DNA of 64,000 nt from Euryodendron excelsum. Its lineage: Eukaryota > Streptophyta > Magnoliopsida > Ericales > Pentaphylacaceae. The stretch lies in contig CM065389.1 of assembly GCA_033060915.1 (NCBI GenBank), positions 23,821,001-23,885,000 on the forward strand, given 5' to 3'. The notes under the pieces are model-generated. The model was not told where the DNA came from. It did not search any database and saw nothing but the letters and a program-made list of their open reading frames with translations. Position 1 is the first letter of the stretch, and every line of letters begins with the position of its first letter. Positions 1 through 10,896 of this stretch are shown one piece after another. The translations under genes were made by a program, and so were the position numbers.

Positions 1-620
1 CAAAAATCTTTGAAGCTTGATAGAATATAAGTTTTGAGGTTTTGAAATATTTGCTCCAGGGATTTTAAATCCTTGAGAAATTTTCATATATATATATATA
101 TATATCATTATCTAATTCACCATATAAGTATGCTGTCACTACGTCCATCAAACGTGTATCCAGTCCTTCAGAGACTGACAAACTAATCAAGAATCTGAGC
201 GTAATTGCATCCATTACAGAAGAGTATGTCTCATCATAATTAATATCAAGTCTCTGCGAGAAACTTGTGCTACTAGTCGCACTTTATGTCTCACGATTTC
301 ATTTTTGTCATTGCATTTTCGCACAGATACCCATTTATATCCAATCGGTTTTATCTCATTTGGTGTTTGAACTACAGGTCCAAATACTTTACGTTGTGTT
401 AATGAGTTTCATCTTATCTCAATAGCTTCTTTTCATTTTGGCCAATCATTTCTAAGTCGACATTCATCAACTGTTTATGGTTCCATCTCGTCATTACTTT
501 TTATAATTTTGAGAGCCACTTAAAATAAACATATGTTGTCAACAACAATTCCATTTCTATTCCATCTTTCTCCTGTATTCACATAGTTTATTGAGATCTT
601 ATTATTTTTAGGTACCATTT
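1..620 (-). pseudogene. Ty1/copia reverse transcriptase (RVT_2), N-terminal part, broken
   Basis: The minus strand in shifting frames gives GPVVQTPNEIKPIGYKWV, then RHKVRLVAQ, then a piece matching the copia motif around DVxTAYLYG and DNDIYMKI. This is the start of the copia RT, including the region of the first catalytic Asp. Several stops and frameshifts are present. An (AT)n tract at about 88-107 lies inside the DIYMKI codons and has lengthened by slippage. The fragment continues beyond base 1, where the YVDD box and RNase H would be expected. It is the downstream half of the pol gene whose integrase half lies at 38945-40440. Confidence 0.8.
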
Positions 621-734
621 TCTCTAGAGGGGATATCTATTCAAGAGGCTTCTTTTTTGAGAATTCTTTTTCAAGAGTTCCTTCTTCAAAAGGTTTAGAT
701 ATTTTGATTTTTTCAAGAATACTAAGTTGCTTAT
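620..734 (-). pseudogene. Copia pol linker between integrase and RT (downstream half)
   Basis: The minus strand reads as low-complexity Lys- and Glu-rich sequence (for example LKKSKYLNLLKKELLKKN), as expected for the variable linker before the copia RT. It ends at 734, where the Tat-like element begins. The five bases CTTAT at 730-734 are the left copy of that element's target duplication, and the linker resumes at 38945. Confidence 0.65.
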
Positions 735-2459
735 TGGAAGCACCCCATTTTTGCCTGCTCGACAATTTCCAGCCCGACCGGGTTCGGTTTCCAACATCAT
801 AACACATGCAGGTTCGAAATGAGCTTTACAATCTCCAATCCAACCGACTGGTCGCTTCACGAGTCCACAAGGACCCACTGAAGCCATAAGCACCATTATT
901 CGAGGCAGCTTTCTGGATCGGGCGATCCCGGAAACCAACGTCTTCCAGGTAGCTTCTCGGGATCGAGTGATCTTAGGGACCAACACCTCATCAAATTTCA
1001 GACAGTTCACTTCTTGCGCTTGCTAGCCTGCCAACGTAGAATGTCTGTCATTGGGTAGTTCTCCGAGACCGGACGTTCTCAGAGACGAACACCACCAATT
1101 TAAGTAGCTTTCTGGGACCAGGCGTTTTTAGGAACCAACACCACCCCTATAGGTAGTTCTCTAAGACCGGGCGTTCTTAGAGACCAACACCGTACAGGTA
1201 GTTTTCTGAGACCGGGCAGTCTGGCGAACCAACATGTAGGTCAACACCGGCACCTGCTAGTCCGACTCGGTGGAAAAAGACCAAACCCGCCCTTTGGGCC
1301 TCCAAGCACGTTTTGAAAAAGTTCAAAATCTCTTAAAACGATAAGTTCATCCTTTCAAAATGTTGTTAAACCATTAGGCGTCCCCCACACGCCATTTGGT
1401 CCAAATTCGATCATATTTCGGCCAACTCTAGTCAAAATGACTGTTTTGCCCCTGAACACCTCAACATTGCACAAACCTTGCCGAACGGTAAAAGACTCTC
1501 CCAAAACCATCCCTGAACAACCCTACATGCTTAACACAACACACCAAACCATTCCTGACCATTTCCAGCCAATCTCAGTTAAAATGACCGTTTTGCCCCT
1601 GAAAATCCAAATATGCCTCGAAACAGCACCGGTTTTGGGATTTCAAGCAAAGAGTTTCACCATACACCCTTGTTTAACCCGAGGAGGACCCTACGACACT
1701 AAACTCACATGACTCGATAAAAGTCCCCTGGAGCATCTCGCAGACGCTCCACCTAAATTGTCTTTTCCCTCGATTCCCTGGTTATAACGCACTGTCAACT
1801 GACTTGAGAAACGCGTAAATTAGGGAATTCTCAAAGGCTCGTTCATAGATCTTTCCATCGATACGGCTCGATTGGATAGATCACTTCCTGAAGCCCTCCA
1901 TTGTACAGTGCGAAAACTACAACTTTTAGCAACTCCTAGAGTGTCTCGCAGACGCTCCGCTAAGGTTGACTTTTTCTTTGATTCTCCAATCAAAACGTAC
2001 CGTCAAACGACTTGAGAAATACATGAATCTGGAAATTCTCGAAAGTATTTCCAGAGTACTTTCCATCGGTACTGTCCGATCGAAAGGATCGCTTCCCTAA
2101 GGCCTCGATCACACGAAACAAAAATAGTTACTTTCGAACACCCTCGGAGCGTATCACAGACGCTCCACAAACATGTCCTTTTTGGCACACTTCTCGAGAC
2201 GATATCCCATGCTTCCAAACACAATTCAAACTTTTCAAAAACATGAAAGTTCATGAAAAACCCTAAGAGAACATCCCGAGTGCAACAGATTTTCCTGAAA
2301 CCTTCCCGATTGGCTCAATTATTGAGACAAAGTTTGGACGAGCCTTCCCGGTGATCGAGCGTATGCTACATGCGCTCAAATTTTGATCAGATCGACTAAC
2401 TTTCGATCAACAGTCGAGATTTAACCAGTACACAGGGTGCCACGTGTCATTCTAGCAAT

Positions 2460-2555
2460 AGAACAGTACCTGCGCATGTCCTACATGTGCCAAGTCAAAT
2501 TTTGGCAAACGCATGTAGCACGTACGCCAGGCCTGTTCCAGATTGCCTATAAATA
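2460..2555 (+). promoter_or_regulatory. Family A LTR promoter: palindrome array and TATA box
   Basis: TATAAATA is at 2548-2555. Within the 90 bases upstream are GCGCATGT/ACATGCGC-type inverted repeats, partly mutated here. The same layout recurs in the other family A LTRs, with TATA boxes at 12675, 27342 (minus), 38516 and 63649 (minus). It is therefore a family feature and the likely start of the genomic transcript. Confidence 0.65.
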
Positions 2556-3804
2556 CCAAACCACCCCTTTGCATATGGCCACTCCGATTTCTGATGCGAA
2601 GCTCTACTGAAGTCACTCCAGAACTGCGAATCTCTATACACACTTCATCCCTCCAATACTTAGGTTAGATTTCACCATCCCCAAGCCTATATACTTCACA
2701 TATAAAGCCTTATACACCATCAAACACTCCCCACCAGCCCTCTAAGCCTTCTTGAAGTCATTCAAGCTCCAATCAAAGCATATTTGGAAGACTACAAGTG
2801 TGTTGAAGGCAAAAGGTGGTATCTCTTTTACATTTGTGTCTTCCTGCACTCTTCTCTTCTCCCTCCTAGCCTACTTAGGCTATTTTCTATTTTAACCCCC
2901 ATCTATAACCCCCCATTCTTGCATGCTTGAGCCAAGAGGGCTCTTAGATCATGCCTAGAGGAAAGTAAGTGAGAGCCACAGTGTAGGGGGACCTATCACT
3001 AGCCTACTTTGAGACGGTATGGCCTAAGAGCCCCTTGTTTATGAGGTGTAGCCTAAAAGCCTTGTATGTGGTAACCCCTTGCATATTATTATTTTGATCA
3101 TGTTTTGTATGCTTGACTTCATTTTACGCTTATTGCCATGTTTCACAATGCTTATATTGCTCTTATTTTTATTCCATTTCGAAGCTTTATATTTCTTTCA
3201 AAAATTGTTCCAAGAGTTAGCTCATTGAGGTTTAGGACGAGACTCTAGAAATCATGCCTTAGGAAATCCCCTACTAACCCCTTAACTCTCACCTTGGCAT
3301 CATGACATTTCAACTTGCATAAAGGTTGCTTTCCAATCCTCAGATTTTCAAGGTTCCCATTCTTTTAAATGTAACGGTTGGAATAGCCCCATGGAACCCT
3401 CTTTTGAGTGGTTTTCCTTTTATTTGGCCATAGGAACCCTCTCCCGATGGAATGACCTCCTACAAAAATGGTTTTCAAACTCTTTTCAAAAATCATTATC
3501 ACAAACTCATTCCCTCCATCTTTGCATTAAAAATGGTGCCTTAAAAAGTTGTCATCACCATGTTGATTTTTGGACCCCTTGCACTCTTGTCAAGATTATG
3601 GTTATAATGGCCATGAGGAAACCTTCCTTGGAATGGTCTCCAATCACCAACCATATAAACCATACTCTTGACTAGAGTCAAAATTTTTATGAAAATGATC
3701 TTCAAAAGGGTTGTGAACCAAAGTCCTTTGCATAACATAAGTTATTTTTCAAAACCCTTTCTAAAAGTGCATGAAACCAACTTTCAAAACCACTTCCCAA
3801 TCCA

Positions 3805-4090
3805 ACCCTAGTTGTCCAACCCTAGGCTAACTTGACCCTAGTTCACTCACCTTAGGTTAACCTAACCCTAAGTCATCCTAATCTTAGGTTAACCCTACCC
3901 TAGTTAGTTAACCCTAAGGCATCCTAACCTTAGGTTAAACCTACCCTAGTTAGTTAACCCTAGGTCACCTTAACCTTAGGTTAACCCAACCTTAGTTAGT
4001 TAACCATAGGTCATCTTAACCCTAGGTTAACCTAACCTAAGTTACTCAACCATAGGTCACCTCTAACCCTAAGCCAACCCAATCTAGGTT
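3805..4090 (+). repeat. CCCTAG/GGTTAAC minisatellite in family A LTR
   Basis: This is a degenerate tandem array with a unit of about 30 bp built from AACCCTAGGTTAACTTGACC-like sequence. Equivalent arrays are at 19090-19490, 25715-26125 and 61965-62385, with different unit numbers. The unit resembles telomere repeat words by composition only. Confidence 0.8.
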
Positions 4091-5629
4091 AATACACTTC
4101 AAGGTTCCAACTCTTGAACCCTTTTCTAAATGATCACTCAATTTTAAACCATTCTCATAACCCGCTTTCTAAAGCCTCCCACACTCTTGATTTAAAAAAA
4201 AAAAAACTCTATAAATTCTTCAAATGTCCTTACGCTCTATCTTCAAGGCGTTTCCAAAAATGTTCTCAAAAGGTCACAAACCTAAGGTGTCCCTAGCCCC
4301 TCATGGTTAGGGATTCCAAAGACAAGTGATAAATCAAAGAACAACCCCTAGGGTTGTCCATATTAGGATTTCAAACCCTTAGCCATTTCCAAAAACCACT
4401 TTAAAAAACTAATTCATCGAAATATTCCTCCAAGGTTTTCAAAACAGGACTTCACAAACACTTTCAAGTTCTCTTGAGTCATGCCAAAACATTTTTTTCA
4501 AAACTCCCTTAAGTTGATCCAAAAACACTTTCAAAACGCTCCACCATTTAATTTCGAGTCAAGACTTCCGAGACCACAAAGAGTCTTCAACTTCTAAAGA
4601 CCTCAAAGTATCTTAAACTTTTCCAAAGACCCCAAAGTGTCTTCAAACCTTCCAAAGGTCCTAATGCGCCTATTTTCCATCGGGCTCTCGCTCAAACTAC
4701 GAATGACCTGTTTCTCGCCAAATGAGATACGTAGGCAACCTAAAATGGTGCGGTCGTAACTTCTATTTCAACTCCAATCTCTTTTTCGAAAATTTCAATC
4801 AATTCAAAGTTTCTATTTCAAACTTTTTCAAAACCCCCATATTTTCAAACTTCTTCCAAAAACTTGCATAATGCATCATCCATTCGAAAAGTGATGACTA
4901 AATCCCATTTTCAAAGTTCTAAAGTGGATATTAAGTGGACCATGGTAACCGGTTATTCTAGTGAGTGAACAAAGGGTGATTAGACATGTAGGTACCAAAA
5001 GGGCAGGGTAGGGTGATGATCTTAGGATATCTTCCATACATGTAACCAACCCCTTGTCGCGCCCAGATTTTTCGCACTCGAGGAATACTCACACAAGTGG
5101 AAAAAACACTGTACTCTCTCGTTAGAACTCACCCTCCTAGAAGAATGTGTGCGACTAGGTTTGAATTGAAAAATTGATTTGAAATAAAGGGCTTTTGAAA
5201 AAGATTCGGAGTCGCCACCTAACTTGATTAAGGTGAGTTAGGTCACCTAAAAACTAAGAATAATCCGAAGACTAAACTTAGGGTTTTGGAAAACAATTTT
5301 GAAAATATCTCCTCGAGAGAGGGTTTTTAAGAAAAACAGGTTGTTTGGCAACCTTTGGAAAACATTTAGCCTTTTTTTAGAAAAATAACTCCGTTTGGTC
5401 TTTGAAATCAGTGATCCTAGGTTCGGAGGTTAGTTACGTGTAGGGAAGATGCACTAAGCTATCACCCTACCCCGCCCTTTCGGTACCTACATGTCAATCT
5501 ACCCTAGATTCACCTATGAGAGTCTTTAACTAACTATTGGCCAATCCTATCCACTTTGAAAAACAATGTTTAAAAAAAACATGATGCATGATATGCAAGT
5601 GTAATAGAAGAGAATTGAAAAATAGATTT

Positions 5630-7800
5630 GGAAAGAGATTAATTTGAAATTGATTTGATTTGGAAAGTTGATTTGAAGAGATGAAATTAAAATTGGAAAG
5701 TATGAAAATTTAGAAATAGAAATTTTAAAATTGGAATTTTGAAAATAGGTTGGAATTTGAGATTTGAAAAGATTTTAAAAACCACACCCATGAGGGTGGA
5801 ATTGAAAGTTTGAAAAATGTTGTGACCGCACCTATGAAGGTTGCCTACGTATCCCTTTGGGGGAATCAGGTCAGTCGTAGTTCGGACCGGAGTCCGATTG
5901 AAAATAGAAGAGTTGATTTGAAGAAAAAGATTGAATTGGAAGAAAGAAACTGAATTGAAAATTGGATTTGGTTTGAGATTAGAAGAGGAGATTGGAAATT
6001 GAAATTTTGAAAAAGATTGGACTTGGATTTGAAAAGATAGATTTGGAATTGTTTTGGAAAAGAGAAGGTTTAAGAAAACCTAGACTTAGGAAAGAGAAGA
6101 GACCTAGAAAAGATTTGACTTGGCTTGGAAGATTTGGAAGATTAGGAAAGATTGGACTTAGGAAATGTTTGAATTAGAAAAGGTTCAAGTTAGGAAAGTG
6201 TCATTTTAAGAAAGTTTCATTTTTGGAAAGTTTTGAAATTAGGAAAGTTTTGAATTAAGAAAGTTTCAACTTAGGAAAGCGTTGTTTTAGGAAAGTTTCG
6301 AATTAGGAAAGTTTTAGGTTTAGGAAAGTTTTCACTTTAGGAAAGTTTTGAAATAGGAAGGTATTGAATTTAGAAATGTTTTTGAATTAGGAAAAGTTTA
6401 GTTTAAGAAAGGCTTAGAATTTAGAAAGTTTCAAGTTAAGAAAGTTTTGAATTTTGTAATGTTTTGAAAAGGAAAGTTTTGAATTTGGAAAGCTTTGAAA
6501 ACAAGGAAGTTTTGAAAATAAGAAAGTTTCGTTTTAGGAAAGGTTTGAAAAAGGAAAGTTTTCAGTTTAGGAAATGTTTGAATTAAGAAAGTTTCAACTT
6601 AAGAAAGTCTTAAATTAAAAGAGTTGTGAGTTTAGAAAAGTCTTAGATTTGGAAAGATTTGAAGTTTAAGAGAGTTTAGAATTTAGAAAGTTTTTAGGTT
6701 TAGAAAGATTTAACTTAAGAAAGTTTTGAATTTGGAAAGATTTGAAATTTAGAAAGTTTAAGATTTAGAAAGTTTTAGAGTTTTAGAAAATCTTGAGATT
6801 AGGAAAGGTTTGAGTTTAAGAAAGATTTGAAAGCTTGGATTTGAAAAAGATTTTGAAAAGGGGTAGAATTAGGAAAGGGTTGAATTAGGAAAGATTTGAA
6901 AGTTGAGTTTTAAAGCTTAGGAAAGATTTTTATGTTTAAGTTTTTGGAAACTTAGGATTTAGGAAAGTGAAGGATTAGGAATGATTTGAATTAGGAAAGA
7001 GTTGGATTTTAAAATTTAAGGAAAGATTTAAAGTTTAAACTTAGGAAACTTATGGTTTAGGAAGGAATTGAATTAAGAAAGGTTTGGATTAGGAAGGGAT
7101 TGGATTTGGTTTCTAAATGGGAACGTTTGATTTTGTTTCCAAGAACGGAGCATTGGATTTGGTTTTCTAAAGGGAAGATAGGATTTGGCAAGGATTTGGA
7201 AAGGGAGATTCTAGAAACCCTAGTTTTGAAAGTGTGGAATTTTAACGTAGAAAAAAAGTTTTGGAAACATGTATAGTTTGGATATGAAAACAAGAGGTTT
7301 TGGAAACCTAGGTTTGGGGCAAAGTTTGAAAACCATGTTTTTGGAAAGAAAATTAGGGTTTCCTAATTGTGGGTTCTAGGGCTTGACTTGGGCTCTAAGG
7401 AAAGAGTTTTTAGAAAATGCGTTTTTAGAAACGAAGGTTTTCTAGAAGGGGAATCCTAGGGAGGAGTTTTTGGAAAGTGTGTTTTTGGAAACGTAGATTT
7501 TAGAAGGAAAATCCTAGAGGAGAATTTTTAAAAGGAAAGATTTTGGAAAGAGAGTTTTTTAGAAAGGTTTTTGGAGAGAGTTCTTTAGGAAGGTGAATCT
7601 AGGGAGTGTTTTCAGAAAGCGAATTTTGAGGAGAGGATTTTGGAAAGGAGTTGAAAAAGGGAGTTTTGAAAAATAGATTTTAGGAGGGAGTTTTTGAAAA
7701 CAATTTTGGAGAGGAGAGTTTTAGGAAAGTATGTTGAAAAAGAGATTTTTAGGAAGGGATTTTTGAAGAGAGAGAGTTTTGGAAAGTATGAAAACATCTC
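5630..7800 (-). repeat. Strand-asymmetric short-period repeats in LTR B1
   Basis: More than 2 kb of degenerate units of about 17-20 bp on the theme TTTAGGAAAGTTTTGAA, almost free of C on the plus strand. The same block lies at 16040-17720 and 57060-58900 in the opposite orientation. Short ORFs here, such as those rich in Phe, Leu, Ser and Lys, are by-products of composition. Confidence 0.8.
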
Positions 7801-8641
7801 ACTTTCCTAAAGCGATTCTAGCCATAAGAGGGCTAGAACCACTTTAAGAAAGTGGTTTTGGAAAACAATAAGATTTGAAAATATAGAACAAAAAGGTCAC
7901 TTTTAATGTAACACTTTCCTAAAGCGACCCTAGCCATGGAAAGGCTGGAATCACCCAAGAATTGTGGTTTTGAAAACATGTTTTTGAAAAAGAGATTTTG
8001 ATGCAATTTTGAAAACAAGTTTGAAAACGATTTTTGGAAGATGCAAGACTATGATATGCATAATGCAATTTGGGGTCGTGAACATACAAGGTTAAGGCTT
8101 CACCACATAATCAAGGGGGCTGGACCCACGTGGTCTTTGGTTAGACTAGAAGAAAGCCTCCGACACGGTGACTCTTCAATAGCCCAATCCTACACATGGA
8201 CCGGGAATCCCCTTGTTTCAAGCATGCAAAGAAAGGGGGGGAAAGAGATGGGGGATTAAAATAGAGAAAACCCAAGTGGGTTGGAGAGAGAAGAGAGAGG
8301 GGGAAGTACAGAAAATTAAAGAGAAAGTCTACAGTATGTCTTCTTTATTTTGCGCGCCGTGCAGTCTTCGGTCTTCGGTCTTGATCTTCGTCTTTCGTCT
8401 TCAAGAGTTGTCTTCAAGCTTCAGGTTGCAGTTCCTCAAGTCTTTAAAAGATGGTTGAAGGCTAGGGTACGAGTGTATGGGAGTGTGTATGAGTGTATAG
8501 GAGGCTAGGGTTTGTGTATGGTGGCTAGGGTTTGGAGAACTTAGGGAGGCTAGGGTTTTGGAGGTGCTCGAGCTCTGTATATTGAAATATAGGATTTTTA
8601 GGTTAAGTTTGCAGACCCATTTCACGTTGAATGAGGCTTTG

Positions 8642-8735
8642 TATTTATAGAAGTTGGACAAACCTGGCGCCTGTTGCAGTGGCGCCGGGGCAAACTTTAC
8701 ACTGGCGCCACTAGGAGTGGCGCCAGCCAATTAGG
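8642..8735 (-). promoter_or_regulatory. Family B LTR promoter in B1: TATA box and GGCGCC palindromes
   Basis: On the minus strand TATAAATA (8649-8642) is preceded by GGCGCCACT/AGTGGCGCC inverted repeats at 8660-8735. The equivalents are at 15130-15255 and 56325-56450. The array is GC-rich in an AT-rich context and sits where an enhancer would be expected. Confidence 0.65.
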
Positions 8736-9074
8736 AAAGGTTTAAGGTCGGCAAGCAACGTATCTTTGACTAGATTTGGGCGCCTGTACTAGTGACTACC
8801 ATGCAACTTTTAGCTTGGCTTCACTAGGAGTGACTCTGGAAAGTCCGAGAATGATTTGGAGGAGCCAGGAATGACCTGGAAGGCCGGAAAGAAGCAGGAA
8901 CACTTAAAATAGTGTCCTGGAGGTATTTGACTTGAAAAGTGAGGATAAGATGTGTCGGAAAGATTGACCGGGGCCTTTAGGGGTAAAACGGTCAATCGGA
9001 CTAGGAAGCTGCCGGGGCGAACTCGGATTGTCCCAGGAGAAGACTTGGGATCTAGAAACATTATTTAGAATGTT

Positions 9075-9620
9075 CCCAGAGGTTGCCGGTTTGATTCCCA
9101 GAGCCGGTGTGGTCGGAAAATGAGACTGGCCCACTAGGGGCAAAATGGTCATTTTGTACCGGGTTTGCCGGGACTGACTCGGAATGATCCGGAAAGGTAA
9201 AGGGGAATTGAGATTACTATAAAAATTAACCTCAAGAGGTTATCGGTTTGATACCCAGAGCCGGTGTGGTCGAAAAAGGAGACCGGCCCTCTAGGGGCAA
9301 AACGGTCATTTTGTGCCGGGTTGGTCGGAACTGACTCGGAATGATCCGGAAAGGTAAGGGGAGGTTGAGAACACTATAAAAAGTATTCTCGGGTCATTAC
9401 CGGTTTGATACCCAGAGTCGGTGTGGTCGAAGAAGGAGACCGGCCCTCTAGGGGCAAAACGGTCATTTTGTACCGGGTTGGCCGGAACTGGCCCGGAATG
9501 ATCCGGAAAGGTAAAAGAAGTTTGAGAATATTATAAAAAGTAGTCTCAGGAGGTTACCGGTTTGATACCCAGAGCCGGCGTGATTCCCGGGGCATTCGGA
9601 TGCTTAAGGGCAAAATCGTC
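9075..9620 (-). repeat. ~150-bp tandem repeats of LTR B1
   Basis: Four units with a period of about 150-158 bp. Each contains a GGCAAAACGGTCATTTTG block and, at about 9215, 9375 and 9535, a short ACTATAAAAAGTA palindrome flanked by GAGAA/TTCTC. Counterparts are at 14400-14830 and 55430-56000. Confidence 0.75.
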
Positions 9621-9699
9621 ATCTTGACAGGAAAGTCTCGGAAAAGGTCCTAAGGGCAGTTTGGACATTTTTCACTAAAGTGGGCTAACAGACACTGGT

Positions 9700-10330
9700 G
9701 TTGACCTAGGTTTTGAATGTTTCCGCCACTCTAACGGTGTGAGTATTTCCGCTACTCGGACGGGATTATGATTTGTGAGTATTTCCGTTACTCGAACGGG
9801 GTTGATGATTTGTGAGTATTTCCGCTACTCTAACGGCTTTGTGAGTATTTCCGCTACTCTAACGGCTTGGTGAGTAGTTTTGCTACTCGGACCGTCTCGA
9901 GGAATAAACTGTCTCGAGAGAGAGATTTGAAAAGGGGTCTTATCGTCTCCGAAGAGACGTGCCTGGATTGGAACAGTCTCGAGGAATAAACTGTCTCGAG
10001 AGACGGATTGGAAAGGGGTCTTACCGTCTTCGAAGAGACGTGCCTGGATTGGAACCGTCTCGAGGAATAAACTGTCTCGAGAGAGGAATTGGAAAGGGTC
10101 TTTTCGTCTCCGAAGAGACGTGCCTGAATTGTGAGTGTTTCCGCCACTCTAACGGCGGTCGTCGTGACACAGGGGTTTGTTGCCAATTCCCTATATCGAC
10201 CTATTTGTGAGTATTTCCGCTACTCTAACGGTTTTGTAAGTATTTCCTCTACTCTAACAGTTTTGTGAGTATTTCCGCTACTCTAACGGTTTTGTGAGTA
10301 GTTTCGCTACTCGGACTGTCTCGAGGAATA
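9700..10330 (-). repeat. Hairpin minisatellite of LTR B1
   Basis: Two kinds of unit alternate. One is ~29 bp with the inverted repeat GAGTATTTCCGCTACTC followed by AACGG. The other is longer, with CTGTCTCGAGGAATAAACTG and CGTCTCCGAAGAGACG hairpins. Unit number differs between the three family B copies. Confidence 0.8.
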
Positions 10331-10558
10331 AACTGTCTCGAGAGAGGGATTAGAATTGGAAAGGAAAGGTCAATGCCCCCTAAGGGCATTTTGGTCATTT
10401 TGCCTCTATTTGGGCCTGGCAAGCCCGCGAAGCGATGGAAAGACGGAATTTGGACCTAGAGAATTGGTTTCGATTGGAATATGCCCACAATGACTTGAAA
10501 ACAAGTCTGGACAGAGTGTAGACTGCAGAGCGGTCAAAAATGGGGTGCTTACACCCCT

Positions 10559-10896
10559 GAACCATAGATTTCTGTTTTCAAATGACCAAAATGGAGTTAT
10601 TTTTCAGAAGGGCTTAAATCTTTCCAAAGGTTGTCAAACAACCTATTTTCTTAAAAACTCTCTCTTAGGGGAGTTTTCAAAACTATTTTCAAAAAAGAAA
10701 ACCCTAAGTTTAATCTTCGGATTAACACTTAGTTTTAGGTGCCCTGACTCACCTTAATCAAGTTAGTTGGTGACTCCTATTTTTCTTAAAAGCCCTTAGT
10801 CAAACCAATTTTCAAACCTAGTCACACCTATCCTTCTAGGAGGATGAGTTCTAGTGACAGAGTTCCGTACTTTTTGTCTCCAAGCCGAAAGAACCT
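10559..10896 (+). repeat. Family A LTR copy 1, 3' part, lacking its last ~28 bases
   Basis: It continues copy 1 after the B1 insertion: GAACCATAGATTTCTG matches the sequence after the same AACCAACCCC site at about 20610. It shares TTTTTGTCTCCAAG with the 3' LTR at 38888. It stops at GAACCT, without the expected GGACACCC...GGGGCGCGACA end, and runs straight into LTR copy 2. Confidence 0.75.

Larger units (their letters stand above)
735..5054 (+). repeat. Family A LTR copy 1, 5' part (outer 5' LTR)
   Basis: This is the start of the outer 5' LTR. It aligns by eye with the 3' LTR at 35699 through shared details such as GCCTGCTCGAC and GCTTCACG, which copy 2 at 10897 lacks. Contents in order are degenerate ~50-bp repeats with hairpin potential (1050-1240), three blocks of AAAATGACCGTTTTGCCC type, GCGCATGT palindromes (about 2460-2535), a TATA box (2548-2555), a CCCTAG-rich minisatellite (3805-4090) and a few ~30-bp repeats (4575-4665). 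It is interrupted at 5055 by a family B solo LTR and resumes at 10559. Confidence 0.85.
5055..10553 (-). mobile_element. Family B solo LTR, copy B1
   Basis: The plus strand begins TGTCGCGCCCAG and ends GGGTGCTTACA, so the LTR lies on the minus strand. A perfect 5-bp duplication CCCCT flanks it (5050-5054, 10554-10558), and it sits inside family A LTR copy 1. No internal region or second LTR is present, so it is a solo LTR, about 5.5 kb long. Family B hallmarks are present: a GA-rich stretch of short repeats (5630-7800), GGCGCC palindromes (8660-8735) beside a TATA box on the minus strand (8642-8649), four ~150-bp repeats (9075-9620) and the hairpin minisatellite (9700-10330). Confidence 0.92.
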
